Position numbers and translations under genes: made by a program
Part shown: one piece after another, positions 1-7,049 of the stretch
Layout: every line of letters begins with the position of its first letter
Position numbering within the stretch: position 1 is the first letter of the stretch
The notes under the pieces: generated by a model
What the model saw: only the letters and a program-made list of their open reading frames with translations
Databases searched by the model: none
Told to the model about the DNA's origin: nothing
Source: an uncultured Oscillospiraceae bacterium
Lineage (GTDB): Bacteria > Bacillota > Clostridia > Oscillospirales > Oscillospiraceae
Length of the DNA stretch: 15,840 nucleotides
NCBI GenBank assembly: GCA_934546685.1
Contig: CAKTEB010000055.1
Location: 1 to 15,840 of the forward strand
Direction: 5' to 3'

Positions 1-1
1 G

Positions 2-1060
2 GGCGTGTCCGGCTTTACCCCCACCACGCCTCTGGACGAGGCCAACCAGCAACTGGCCATGGCCGCCGCTGGCGACACCCTGACCTTCACCTTCGAGGAG
101 ACCGCCCCCTCCATTACCAAGGAATATCTCCAGTCTGTCCTGTTCTCCGACACCCTGGCCTCCTACGGCTCTGTCTATGACGCCTCCGCCGGCGGCCGTA
201 CCACCAACCTGCGGCTGGCCTGCCAGGCCATCGACGGCACCGTGCTCCAGCCCGGCGAGACCTTCTCCTTCAACGGCACCGTCGGTGAGCGTACCGCCGA
301 GAAAGGCTATCAGGAGGGCGTCATCTATATCTCCGGCGACTCCAAGCCCGCTCTGGGCGGCGGCATTTGCCAGGTGGCCTCTACCATCTACTACTGCGCC
401 ATGTATGCGGATCTGGAGATCGTGCATCGTGAACCCCATATGTTCTTCGTCTCCTATGTGCCCGGCGGCCTAGACGCCACCGTGTATTGGGGCAGCGTAG
501 ACTTCCAGTTCAAGAACAGCACCAACTTTCCCCTGCGGATTGACGCCAGCGTATCCGGCGGCAGAGTAAACATCGCCCTGGTAGGCACCGACGAGAACCA
601 CTACACCGTGAAGATCGAGAGCACCAAGGTGGCCACCGAGCCCTTTGAGACCATCACCAAAGAGGGCTCCGGCGACAACCAGAGCGGCTACACCGGCTAC
701 ACCTATGAGATTGTCCGCTATGTCTATGATTCTGACGGTAATCTGATCCGTACCGATTCCACCGCCGACCTGGACAACCTGGGCGGCCTGGGCACCAGCA
801 AGTACAGCAAGCGCGACAAGGTTGTCTACGGCGGCAACTATACGCCCACCGCCACTCCGGAGCCCAGCGAATCTCCCTCCCCGTCTCCCTCTGAGACGCC
901 CACGGCTACGCCTACGCCCGCCACTACTCCGACCCCTGAAACGCCTACCCCTGAGACGCCTACAACCGAGGCTCCTACGCCCGGAACGTCCACCCCTGAG
1001 ACGCCCTCCACGGAGGCGCCTGCTCCTGAAACACCTCAGGGGGACGAGGGAATCGGCTAA
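2..1060 (+). CDS. VanW-family cell-envelope protein, C-terminal part (5' end outside window)
   Basis: The frame is open to the window edge, so this is the 3' part of a longer gene; the in-frame GTG at 5 is not a convincing start. The first ~60 residues resemble the end of a PG-binding-4 domain (Thr/Phe-rich strands, then ITKEYLQSVLFSDTLASY). A VanW domain follows at about residues 60-200, with TTNLRLACQAIDGTVLQPGE, FSFNGTVGERT, GGGICQVASTIYYCA and REPHMFFVSYVPGG. Proteins of this family are usually membrane-anchored and exported, and are thought to act at the peptidoglycan; VanW itself has no firmly known reaction. The last ~70 residues (about 281-351) are a low-complexity Thr/Pro/Ser/Glu tail (TPTPET-like units), probably a wall-spanning spacer. 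No N-terminal anchor is present here. A matching anchor and first domain stretch occur at 7353-6842 on the other strand, and these may be the two halves of one gene. VanW assignment is firm; the link to the other half is inference. Confidence 0.88.
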   Translation, partial: GVSGFTPTTPLDEANQQLAMAAAGDTLTFTFEETAPSITKEYLQSVLFSDTLASYGSVYDASAGGRTTNLRLACQAIDGTVLQPGETFSFNGTVGERTAEKGYQEGVIYISGDSKPALGGGICQVASTIYYCAMYADLEIVHREPHMFFVSYVPGGLDATVYWGSVDFQFKNSTNFPLRIDASVSGGRVNIALVGTDENHYTVKIESTKVATEPFETITKEGSGDNQSGYTGYTYEIVRYVYDSDGNLIRTDSTADLDNLGGLGTSKYSKRDKVVYGGNYTPTATPEPSESPSPSPSETPTATPTPATTPTPETPTPETPTTEAPTPGTSTPETPSTEAPAPETPQGDEGIG

Positions 1061-1064
1061 CAAG

Positions 1065-1103
1065 AAAAACCCCACCTGCATGGCTCGTGCAGGTGGGATT
1101 TTT
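1065..1103. terminator. Bidirectional rho-independent terminator between convergent genes
   Basis: A perfect 10-bp stem (CCCACCTGCA at 1071-1080, TGCAGGTGGG at 1088-1097) encloses a 7-base loop. A T-run follows on the plus strand (1099-1103) and an A-run precedes it (1065-1069), so the structure can end transcription in both directions. It lies 4 bases after the VanW stop (+) and about 15 bases beyond the stop of the phospholipase D gene (-). Confidence 0.9.
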
Positions 1104-1117
1104 CGTGTCTATTTTCG

Positions 1118-2668
1118 TTACATCAGCGGAGCCAGTAGGCGCAGTACCGCCCGCATCAGCCGGACGATGGGGCTGGCCGCCTGGCACTCCTTTAGAGTAA
1201 TCTCCTGACTGGCCGCAAAGGTCTCGGCGAAGTCCCGGTAGATATCCCCCACGCAATCTGCGCCATAGAGGTACACGCCGTCCTCAAAGTGGAGGTACAG
1301 GCTCCGGTAGTCGAGGTTGATGGTGCCTACGGTGGCGAATTGGCCGTCCACCGCAAAGACCTTGGAATGGATAAAGCCCGGGGTGTATTCATAGACCTTC
1401 ACGCCGCATTTCACCAGCTGCTCATAATGGGCCCGGGACAGGGTATGGACATACCATTTGTCAGGGATGTGGGGCGTGATGATGCGGACATCGATGCCGG
1501 TCTTGGCAGCGTTGCACAGGGTCTCGTTCATGCCGTAGTCCAGAATCAGATAGGGCGTCATGATATACACCGAATGGTTGGCCCGGTGGATCAGGGTCTC
1601 ATACAGGGAGCCGCCCACAGGCTCATCGTCCAGGGGGTTGTCAGTGTAGGGCTGCACATAGCCCCGGCCCTGGGCATCCGGCTCCGGGGGCAGAAAATGG
1701 GCGATGGTGTCGCCGGCCCCAGACACATAGTCCCACAGGGACAGGAACATGACAGTCATGGACCACACCGCGTCGCCCCGCAGCATAATGGCGTTGTCCT
1801 TCCAGTGACCGAAGCGCTCCTTCTGGTTGATGTATTCGTCGGCCAGATTGATGCCGCCGGTAAAGCCCACCTTGCCGTCGATGATCAGGAGCTTCCGGTG
1901 ATCCCGGTTATTGAGGCGCGCGGACATCACCGGGATAAAGGGCTCGAATACACAGCAGCGGATCCCTGCGGCCTCCAGCTCCTTTCGGTAGCCTGCGGGC
2001 AGCAGGGTAATGCAGCCGAAATCGTCGTACATGACCCGGACGTCCAGGCCCTGGGCGGCCTTTTCCTTGAGGATCTCCAGCATGCTGTCCCACATGACGC
2101 CGGGGCCGATGATGAAATACTCTAAGAAGATATATTTCTCCGCCTTCCGCATCTCCTCCAGCATGGCCGGGAAGGCCACGTCTCCCAGGGGGAAATAGGT
2201 GGTAGCAGTGTTCTCATAGACCGGGCAGCCCGCCACCCGCTGGAGATAAGCGGATTCCACCGCCGCAGTCTGATTCTGCACCTCCAGCCGTCGGGTGATC
2301 TCGGGATTCTGGGGCAGATGCCGCCGAAGATTCCGTTCCACGGCGTTCATTTTCTTTCGCTGGCGCTTGGACAATCGGTTGCCGCCCAGCAGCAAATAGA
2401 ACATACCGCCAAACACCGGGAACAGCAAGATCGGCACCAGCCACGCGATCTTATAGGCCGGGTTGGTGTTCTTGCTGATAATAAACAGGGTCGCGCCCAC
2501 GCTCAGCAGCAGCAGTACCCAATAAAACCAATCGCTTTGATCCTTGAATTTCCAGATCATCAGTACAAAGACCGCCAGCTGGGCCAGAATACTGATACCC
2601 ACCATGACGACCCGCTGGAACAGCATTTTCGCCAGATTGGGGAGGATCTTCAGCTTCTTGCGATCCAT
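1118..2668 (-). CDS. cls: Cardiolipin synthase-like phospholipase D protein
   Basis: Encodes about 516 residues, the usual length for bacterial PLD-type cardiolipin synthases, which join two phosphatidylglycerols into cardiolipin plus glycerol at the membrane. The N-terminus has two hydrophobic helices (around VVMVGISILAQLAVFVLMIW and WFYWVLLLLSVGATLFII), then a third stretch (IAWLVPILLFPVFGGMFYLL) typical of the PLDc_N region. Two HKD motifs are intact: HRKLLIIDGKVGFTGG near residue 257, and HSKVFAVDG with TVGTINLD near residue 434. The ATG at 2668 is chosen because AAAGGAGGGG (2674-2683) precedes it; an ATG 17 codons upstream lies within the promoter. It converges on VanW and is separated from the upstream small membrane gene by a terminator, so it is probably transcribed alone. 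The substrate is inferred from the family; other PLD-type phospholipid transferases are possible. Confidence 0.92.
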   Translation of the reverse strand: MDRKKLKILPNLAKMLFQRVVMVGISILAQLAVFVLMIWKFKDQSDWFYWVLLLLSVGATLFIISKNTNPAYKIAWLVPILLFPVFGGMFYLLLGGNRLSKRQRKKMNAVERNLRRHLPQNPEITRRLEVQNQTAAVESAYLQRVAGCPVYENTATTYFPLGDVAFPAMLEEMRKAEKYIFLEYFIIGPGVMWDSMLEILKEKAAQGLDVRVMYDDFGCITLLPAGYRKELEAAGIRCCVFEPFIPVMSARLNNRDHRKLLIIDGKVGFTGGINLADEYINQKERFGHWKDNAIMLRGDAVWSMTVMFLSLWDYVSGAGDTIAHFLPPEPDAQGRGYVQPYTDNPLDDEPVGGSLYETLIHRANHSVYIMTPYLILDYGMNETLCNAAKTGIDVRIITPHIPDKWYVHTLSRAHYEQLVKCGVKVYEYTPGFIHSKVFAVDGQFATVGTINLDYRSLYLHFEDGVYLYGADCVGDIYRDFAETFAASQEITLKECQAASPIVRLMRAVLRLLAPLM

Positions 2669-2690
2669 GGCATCCCCTCCTTTACGCTCT

Positions 2691-2719
2691 ATTTTACACA
2701 CTGCCGCTCCGGAAAACAA
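2691..2719 (-). promoter_or_regulatory. Putative sigma-A promoter of the cardiolipin synthase-like gene
   Basis: Reading the minus strand, a -35 box TTGTTT (2714-2719) and a -10 box TAAAAT (2691-2696) are separated by exactly 17 bases. The predicted start of transcription falls about 15 bases before the start codon, close to the Shine-Dalgarno site. It sits just past the terminator of the preceding gene. Assigned by motif only. Confidence 0.55.
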
Positions 2720-2732
2720 CCCCGAAACGCAG

Positions 2733-2761
2733 AAAAGAAGCCGCCCAAACGGACGGCTTCT
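2733..2761 (-). terminator. Rho-independent terminator after the small membrane protein gene
   Basis: On the minus strand the stem AGAAGCCG / CGGCTTCT (2754-2761 with 2736-2743) is extended by two further G-C pairs after a mismatch, and TTTT (2733-2736) follows. It lies about 14 bases beyond the stop of the small gene and isolates it from the phospholipase D gene downstream. Confidence 0.85.
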
Positions 2762-2774
2762 GAGCTTGTTTCGA

Positions 2775-3098
2775 TCAGCCCTTCACATAGGGAAGGATGA
2801 TGTACAGGATCACGCAGGCAAAGGCCACAACCACCAGGTTGGCAACGAAACTCACGAACAGGGGCTTGTTGCGGTTCTGAGTACCCTTTGCCCAAGCGTT
2901 GGCCTGTGCGCCGAAAGCACCGCACAGCAGCGTCAGCAGGGACAGATAGCGGTTATTGCCGGGCAGCAGCGCATAAATACCCACCACAACGCCCAGAACG
3001 GCAAAAATGTAAGAGAAGATCATCCAGAACCAGTACTTAAATCCGCCTCTGGCCTTGTCAGCGAACTGATCGTTCAACTTGTCAAAACTGTTATCCAC
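2775..3098 (-). CDS. Small integral membrane protein, function unknown
   Basis: Encodes 107 residues from a GTG start (GTGGATAAC), with a G-rich ribosome-binding site (AGGGGGT) about 8 bases upstream. A charged N-terminal stretch of about 20 residues (MDNSFDKLNDQFADKARGG) is followed by three hydrophobic segments: about 21-45 (YWFWMIFSYIFAVLGVVVG), 50-68 (RYLSLLTLLCGAFGAQANA) and 80-104 (LFVSFVANLVVVAFACVILY). There is no signal peptide, Cys pair or recognisable catalytic motif. I do not recognise the family. It has its own sigma-A-like promoter and its own terminator, so it seems to be a single-gene unit lying downstream of spoIIP but not coupled to it. The well-formed transcription signals and clear hydrophobic periodicity make it a real gene. 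Any role at the membrane is a guess. Confidence 0.8.
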   Translation of the reverse strand: MDNSFDKLNDQFADKARGGFKYWFWMIFSYIFAVLGVVVGIYALLPGNNRYLSLLTLLCGAFGAQANAWAKGTQNRNKPLFVSFVANLVVVAFACVILYIILPYVKG

Positions 3099-3149
3099 AA
3101 AAGATACCCCCTAAAAACTCAAACCCTTTTGGCTTGTTTTGTTAAAGTA

Positions 3150-3179
3150 AATATACCACAAAGAGACATGGTTCGTCAA
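3150..3179 (-). promoter_or_regulatory. Putative sigma-A promoter of the small membrane protein gene
   Basis: On the minus strand, -35 TTGACG (3174-3179, five of six consensus bases) and -10 TATATT (3150-3155, five of six) are separated by 18 bases. This is in the AT-rich gap after spoIIP and gives a leader of about 45 bases before the GTG start. Confidence 0.7.
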
Positions 3180-3220
3180 CAGATACTTTTAGTCAAAATG
3201 TAGAATTTCCAGTGTCTGCT

Positions 3221-4282
3221 TTATGAACTTTTACCGCTGTACTGATCCAAAATATCCGCCAGAGCCCCGGCAAAAACCTGGGCAGAGCGGATCGCCTCCT
3301 CCAGTGTATCCCCGGAGGAACCCACCTCCACCAGAAGATCCATGGGGGCCAGATCCTGGTTGAAGCGCTCCGTCCGAAGATTCACCGGACGCATAAGGCC
3401 GGGATAGCTTCCCGCCAATCTTGCCTGGAGCACCGCCGCAAGACTGAGGTTTTCCCGCCAGTTTGGATGTTCCAGACCGCCGGCGTCGGTCCCCACCACC
3501 AGCATCAGCTGGGCCGCCGTCTCCTCTCCCAGCTGGCAAGCCATACGGATCTGGTCGCCGTTTTCATCCTCCACCGCGTCCCGGTGCACGTCCAGCACCA
3601 GCTGGATGGAGGGATAGGCAGCCAGATTGTCCTGGATCACCTGCCGGGATCGGGTATAGGCCCCGGTGAACTCCGGCTCATCGCAGATGGTCTCATCGTG
3701 GACGGTGCCATACCCCCGCTGCTCCAGTACCGTCTTCATGGCCTCCGCCACCGCCAGCACGCTTTTCTCCGGGTCATCTGTGCGGTAGCCGGAGGTATCC
3801 GGATCCTGATAGCTCTCGGAGCCGTGGGTGTGCATCAAAAGGATCACCGGGGCCTCCTGACTAAAATCCATACCATCGGGCAGGGCTGGGAGCTCCGAGA
3901 ATACCACCGGATAGTCCGTCTCGTTGCGGATCTCCAGGGAGATGTTCCCGTCCACTGTCACCGGGGAAGGGGATGGGGGCAGGGCCTCAGTCTTCCGTGC
4001 CTCCTCGTCCCAGGCCTCCTGGATCTCCGTCACCGGCACCGGCTGGGGACTTTCCGCGCGCTCCGCGCTGTCCGTCTGTTCCGCTGCCGCCGCTTCACCC
4101 GGGAGCTGCACCAGCGTCGATTCCGCCGGGGCCTTTGCCATGTCCCCCAACTGCGTCCGGGCCAGCCACGCGGAGACCGCCTGTCCCCGGGCCGGTGAGA
4201 GGAGCTCCTTGGTTCCAGTCAGCAGTCCCACGGTGCCCAGCAGCAGCGCCAGGGCCGCCGCCAGGGCCGATCCCTGTTTCAT
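3221..4282 (-). CDS. spoIIP: Stage II sporulation protein P (engulfment peptidoglycan hydrolase)
   Basis: Encodes about 353 residues. SpoIIP works with SpoIID and SpoIIM in the mother-cell membrane, removing stem peptides and cutting cross-links in peptidoglycan so that the mother cell can engulf the forespore. An N-terminal signal-anchor (ALAAALALLLGTVGLL, about residues 6-22) is followed by a Pro/Glu/Ala-rich linker to about residue 110. The SpoIIP domain then shows VILLMHTHGSESYQ (His at about 151 and 153), YRTDDPEKSVLAV, and VLDVHRDA (His at about 233), the conserved metal-site motifs of the family. The ATG at 4282 has GAGGTGG six bases upstream, which the longer ORF start 25 codons earlier lacks. 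It is divergent from the flavoprotein gene. A sigma-E type promoter is expected for spoIIP, but I see no convincing one. Presence of this gene indicates an endospore former. Confidence 0.93.
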   Translation of the reverse strand: MKQGSALAAALALLLGTVGLLTGTKELLSPARGQAVSAWLARTQLGDMAKAPAESTLVQLPGEAAAAEQTDSAERAESPQPVPVTEIQEAWDEEARKTEALPPSPSPVTVDGNISLEIRNETDYPVVFSELPALPDGMDFSQEAPVILLMHTHGSESYQDPDTSGYRTDDPEKSVLAVAEAMKTVLEQRGYGTVHDETICDEPEFTGAYTRSRQVIQDNLAAYPSIQLVLDVHRDAVEDENGDQIRMACQLGEETAAQLMLVVGTDAGGLEHPNWRENLSLAAVLQARLAGSYPGLMRPVNLRTERFNQDLAPMDLLVEVGSSGDTLEEAIRSAQVFAGALADILDQYSGKSS

Positions 4283-4384
4283 ATGTACCACCTCATAGAA
4301 GTATATGCGCGCACCCCCTGAAATAGAACGCATTTTTGCATCTGATACAGTACACATGCTGTCACAATGCGCATGATTTGCTAC

Positions 4385-4413
4385 TTGCCCCCCCAGCCGT
4401 CCGGTGCTAAGAT
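4385..4413 (+). promoter_or_regulatory. Possible extended -10 promoter of the flavoprotein gene
   Basis: A TTGCCC box (4385-4390), a 17-base spacer and TAAGAT (4408-4413) preceded by TG (4405-4406) fit an extended -10 sigma-A promoter. The predicted leader to the ATG at 4446 is about 26 bases. The -35 match is poor, so this is a moderate guess. Confidence 0.4.
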
Positions 4414-4445
4414 ATTACGAGAACGAAAAGATGGAGGGATCCTCT

Positions 4446-6212
4446 ATGCCAAATCCAAACGCACCCTGGCGGCAGCCTCCGGCGCCCATTGACCCGGCCC
4501 TGATCCAGGAGACCTTGACTGCCGATGTGGTGGTCGTGGGCTGCGCCCATGCCGGTACCGCCGCCGCCCGTGCCGCCGCCGAGGCCGGAGCCAGCGTCAT
4601 CGGCATCGACAAGCAGAAGCAGCGGCTGTTCCACGCGGTGGGCAATGACCTGGGCCATATCAACTCCCAGTTTCTTGCGCAGCGGGGCATTCCCCATGTG
4701 GACGAGATCGAATTTCTGAACGACTGGCAGGTTCGCAGCAACAACCGCTCCAATCCCAAGCTGGTAATGCAGTTCGCCCGCACCAGCGGCCAGGCCTTCG
4801 ACTGGATGATCGAGCCCCTGAGCCAGGAGCAGAGAGATGCCATCGTGGTGACCCACTGGCCCGGCAACAAAAACTTCACCGGGGATATCTCCGGCTTCAA
4901 ATTCTGGCCCGGCTGCGCGGAATTCCCCGGTATCGCCAGTCTCTCCAAGGTGGCCCGGCTGAACCAGCAGGAGGCGGAAAAGCACGGGGCCCAGTTTCTC
5001 TTTGAGCTCACGGCCCAGCAGCTGCTGAAGACCGGGAACCGGGTCACTGGCGTGATCTGCCAGCGCCCGGACGGAAGCTATCTCCAAATCAACGCAAACA
5101 AGGCTGTGATCCTGGCCGCCGGAGACTTCTCTAAGAATGCGGAAATGGTGGAGGATCTCTGCGACGAGATCGCCACCCTGAAGAAGCCCGGGCAGGTGGT
5201 CACTGCCTCAGTGCGGGGCCAGGACGGCAGCGGCATCCGCATGGGCGTCTGGGCTGGCGGACGCATGGCCCCCGGGCCCATCGCCACCATGGGTGCCAAT
5301 TACTTCTTCCCCAATCAGGTCATCGGCACCGCCGCCACAGTGTGGCTGGACCGGGACGGCAGGCGCTTCTGCAACGAGGGCTTCGGCGACGCGGTGCTCT
5401 CCGGGGTAGAGGGCGCCCGGCTGCCGGAGGGCTATGTGACCTCGGTATTCGACAGCGATCTCGAGAACTGGCTGACCTATCAGGCCCCAGGGCATAATGC
5501 GGTGTGGGCCTCCAATCCCGATGACATGCGCTCCATTCAGGATCTGATGCGCCGGGCCCGGGAGGCCGGGCCGGAGGGATGCAGCCTAAGCGCACGGCCC
5601 GTTCATACGCCTCCCGGCGGAGATGGCCGTCACGCGCCGCCTCCCGGCATGGAGGAGGGGATGCCCGGCGGCCCCGGCGGCCCTGGTGGACCCGTTGGGC
5701 CTGGCGGACCCGGCGGACCTGGCGGGCCCGGAGGGCCCCCGCCTGGCCCCAAGGAGGATCCCCAAGAGCGAATGTTCTGCGCCGACACCATTGAGGAGCT
5801 GGCGGATAGGCTGGGCTTCACCGGGCAGAAGAAGCAGAGCTTCCTTGCCTCCATCGCCCGGTACAATCAGTTCTGCGAGACCGGCCGGGACGAGGACTTC
5901 GGCAAGGATCCCCGGATCCTGCTGCCCCTGTGCAAGCCGCCCTACTACGCCTTCCGGCGGCACGCCCAGATCGGCAACGAGTTTCTGGCCACTGTGGACG
6001 GCCTGTGGACCGATGAGCGCCAGAACGTATTGGACATGGACAAGGAGCCCATTCCCGGCCTCTACGCCACCGGCAACTGCTGCGGCCGCCGCTGGGGCGT
6101 CCAGTATTCCACCCCAATCCCCGGCGTGTCCATCGGCATGGCCTGGGCCCTGGGCCGCCTGTGCGGGCAGAACGCCGCAAACGACCCGGGCGTGGATCCC
6201 GCATCCAAGTAA
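4446..6212 (+). CDS. Fumarate-reductase-like FAD-dependent oxidoreductase with a collagen-like Gly/Pro insert
   Basis: Encodes 588 residues of the FAD-binding-2 family (fumarate reductase / succinate dehydrogenase flavoprotein type). The dinucleotide-binding stretch ADVVVVGCAHAGTAAARAAAEAGA spans residues 26 to about 49, followed by GIDK. The middle Gly of the usual GxGxxG reads Ala (GCAHAG). The FAD domain closes near the C-terminus with LYATGNCCGRRWGVQYSTPI and PGVSIGMAWALGRL. About residues 398-438 are a GGP/PGG-rich stretch placed just before the substrate-cap helix (CADTIEELADRLGF), a position where relatives are not expected to carry such sequence. There is no Tat signal or haem domain, so it is likely a cytoplasmic flavin enzyme; its substrate cannot be read from the sequence. 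ATG at 4446 is chosen for the GGAGGG 8 bases upstream; an earlier ATG at 4404 overlaps the putative promoter. A strong terminator follows. Confidence 0.85.
   Translation: MPNPNAPWRQPPAPIDPALIQETLTADVVVVGCAHAGTAAARAAAEAGASVIGIDKQKQRLFHAVGNDLGHINSQFLAQRGIPHVDEIEFLNDWQVRSNNRSNPKLVMQFARTSGQAFDWMIEPLSQEQRDAIVVTHWPGNKNFTGDISGFKFWPGCAEFPGIASLSKVARLNQQEAEKHGAQFLFELTAQQLLKTGNRVTGVICQRPDGSYLQINANKAVILAAGDFSKNAEMVEDLCDEIATLKKPGQVVTASVRGQDGSGIRMGVWAGGRMAPGPIATMGANYFFPNQVIGTAATVWLDRDGRRFCNEGFGDAVLSGVEGARLPEGYVTSVFDSDLENWLTYQAPGHNAVWASNPDDMRSIQDLMRRAREAGPEGCSLSARPVHTPPGGDGRHAPPPGMEEGMPGGPGGPGGPVGPGGPGGPGGPGGPPPGPKEDPQERMFCADTIEELADRLGFTGQKKQSFLASIARYNQFCETGRDEDFGKDPRILLPLCKPPYYAFRRHAQIGNEFLATVDGLWTDERQNVLDMDKEPIPGLYATGNCCGRRWGVQYSTPIPGVSIGMAWALGRLCGQNAANDPGVDPASK
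5660..5750 (+). repeat. Collagen-like Gly-Gly-Pro coding repeat inside the flavoprotein gene
   Basis: A run of degenerate 9-base units (GGN CCN GGN) encodes successive GGP, GPV and GPP triplets. The stretch is in frame, almost only G and C, and has no counterpart elsewhere in the window. It is framed by PPPGMEEGM on one side and GPPPGPKEDPQ on the other, so the whole inserted linker is about 40-45 residues long. Confidence 0.85.
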
Positions 6213-6220
6213 TGTAGACC

Positions 6221-6249
6221 AGGAGCCGCCTGAACAGGCGGCTCCTTTT
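6221..6249 (+). terminator. Rho-independent terminator after the flavoprotein gene
   Basis: A perfect 11-bp stem (AGGAGCCGCCT at 6221-6231, AGGCGGCTCCT at 6236-6246) with a GAAC loop is followed by TTTT (6246-6249). It begins 8 bases after the stop codon and separates the flavoprotein from the dehydrogenase gene. Confidence 0.95.
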
Positions 6250-6312
6250 GTCAAAACGCACAGTGTATTCCCCCCATTTTAAGTGTTTGTTCTAAGTATT
6301 CTCCGAGCCGCC

Positions 6313-6321
6313 TGCTATAAT
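6313..6321 (+). promoter_or_regulatory. Extended -10 promoter of the dehydrogenase gene
   Basis: TGCTATAAT is a perfect extended -10 element (TG at 6313-6314, TATAAT at 6316-6321). No good -35 box is seen 17 bases upstream, which is usual for this promoter class. The leader of about 50 bases contains a small inverted repeat (CCGGCCC/GGGCCGG, 6349-6363) whose role, if any, is unclear. Confidence 0.6.
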
Positions 6322-6379
6322 AAGGATATACAGAAAACAAACATCGTTCCGGCCCTGGGCCGGAGGATCGGAGGATATT

Positions 6380-6895
6380 ATGAAGATTCAAAACGTTACC
6401 ATTGTGGGCGCCGGTGTGCTGGGCAGCCAGATCGCCTATCAGTGCGCCTATGCGGGCTTCCATGTGACCGCTTATCTCCGGAGCCAGGCCTCTGTAGACC
6501 GAGCCCGCCCCAAGCTCCAGCGGCTCCACGATATCTACTGTTCCGAGCTCCAGGCTGCCAAGGAGGCAGGGGGCAAGGGCATCGTCAGCCGCGGTCTGGT
6601 GATGAACCAGGATCCCACCACAGTGGACTATGACGCGCTGCTCCAGCGGGCGGATCAGGCCTATGAGACCTTCCGCTATGAGACCGACCTGGCTGCCGCG
6701 GTGAAGGACGCGGATCTCATCATCGAGGCTCTGGCAGAGCAGCCAAAGGCCAAGACGGATTTCTTCCATCAGCTCCAGCCGCTGCTGCCGGAGAAGACCA
6801 TCATCGCCACCAACTCCTCCACACTGCTGCCCAGCATGCTGGCGCTCTTGGCCTCCTCCTTGGTCATGCCGCCTACATCCACCCCTGCCACATAG
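6380..6895 (+). pseudogene. 3-hydroxyacyl-CoA dehydrogenase, N-terminal half only (cut at 6831-6842)
   Basis: Starts at an ATG with GGAGG five bases upstream and its own promoter. The NAD-binding Rossmann domain is clear: NVTIVGAGVLGSQIAYQCAYAGFHV at about residues 4-28 carries GxGxxG, and ADLIIEALAE, KTIIATNSSTLLPS follow. These are typical of 3-hydroxyacyl-/3-hydroxybutyryl-CoA dehydrogenases, which oxidise 3-hydroxyacyl-CoA with NAD in fatty-acid and butyrate pathways. Homology ends after NSSTLLPS, near residue 150 of the ~310 expected. The catalytic His (in the HF.N motif), Glu and Asn, and the whole C-terminal dimerisation domain, are missing. The last ~18 residues to the TAG at 6895 are the antisense of the VanW N-terminal fragment. 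The encoded protein cannot be an active dehydrogenase. The upstream signals look intact, so the break appears recent or artefactual. Confidence 0.85.
6831..6842. other. Chimeric junction at a 12-bp palindrome
   Basis: CCAGCATGCTGG is a perfect 12-bp palindrome. Left of it, on the plus strand, is the N-terminal half of a dehydrogenase; right of it, on the minus strand, is the N-terminal part of a VanW-family gene. Both stop matching their families here, and both ORFs run a short way into the other gene's antisense. Because the site is symmetrical, the exact crossover base cannot be placed within it. The breakpoint itself is read from domain truncation; its cause is open. Confidence 0.8.
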
Positions 6896-7049
6896 ACATT
6901 GGGCAGGATCTTGTTGTAGTTGGAATACCGCATGGCATAGATGCCCACACCCGCAAAGACCGCAATGGCAATGACCAGCGCTACGATCAGGGTGATGAGT
7001 GCGGGACTCACCTTGCGCTTCTTTTTCCGATGGGCTGCGGCAGCCGCAC

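Noticed and set aside
850..1050. Tandem CC(T/G)AC-rich repeats near the end of the VanW fragment.
   Set aside because: They encode an in-frame Thr/Pro/Glu tail, a common wall-spanning linker, and show no sign of being a mobile or regulatory repeat.
4283..4360. A possible sigma-E promoter upstream of spoIIP (CATATACT near the start codon).
   Set aside because: The -10-like match is partial, I could not find a matching -35 at the right spacing, and it is very close to the start; too weak to list.
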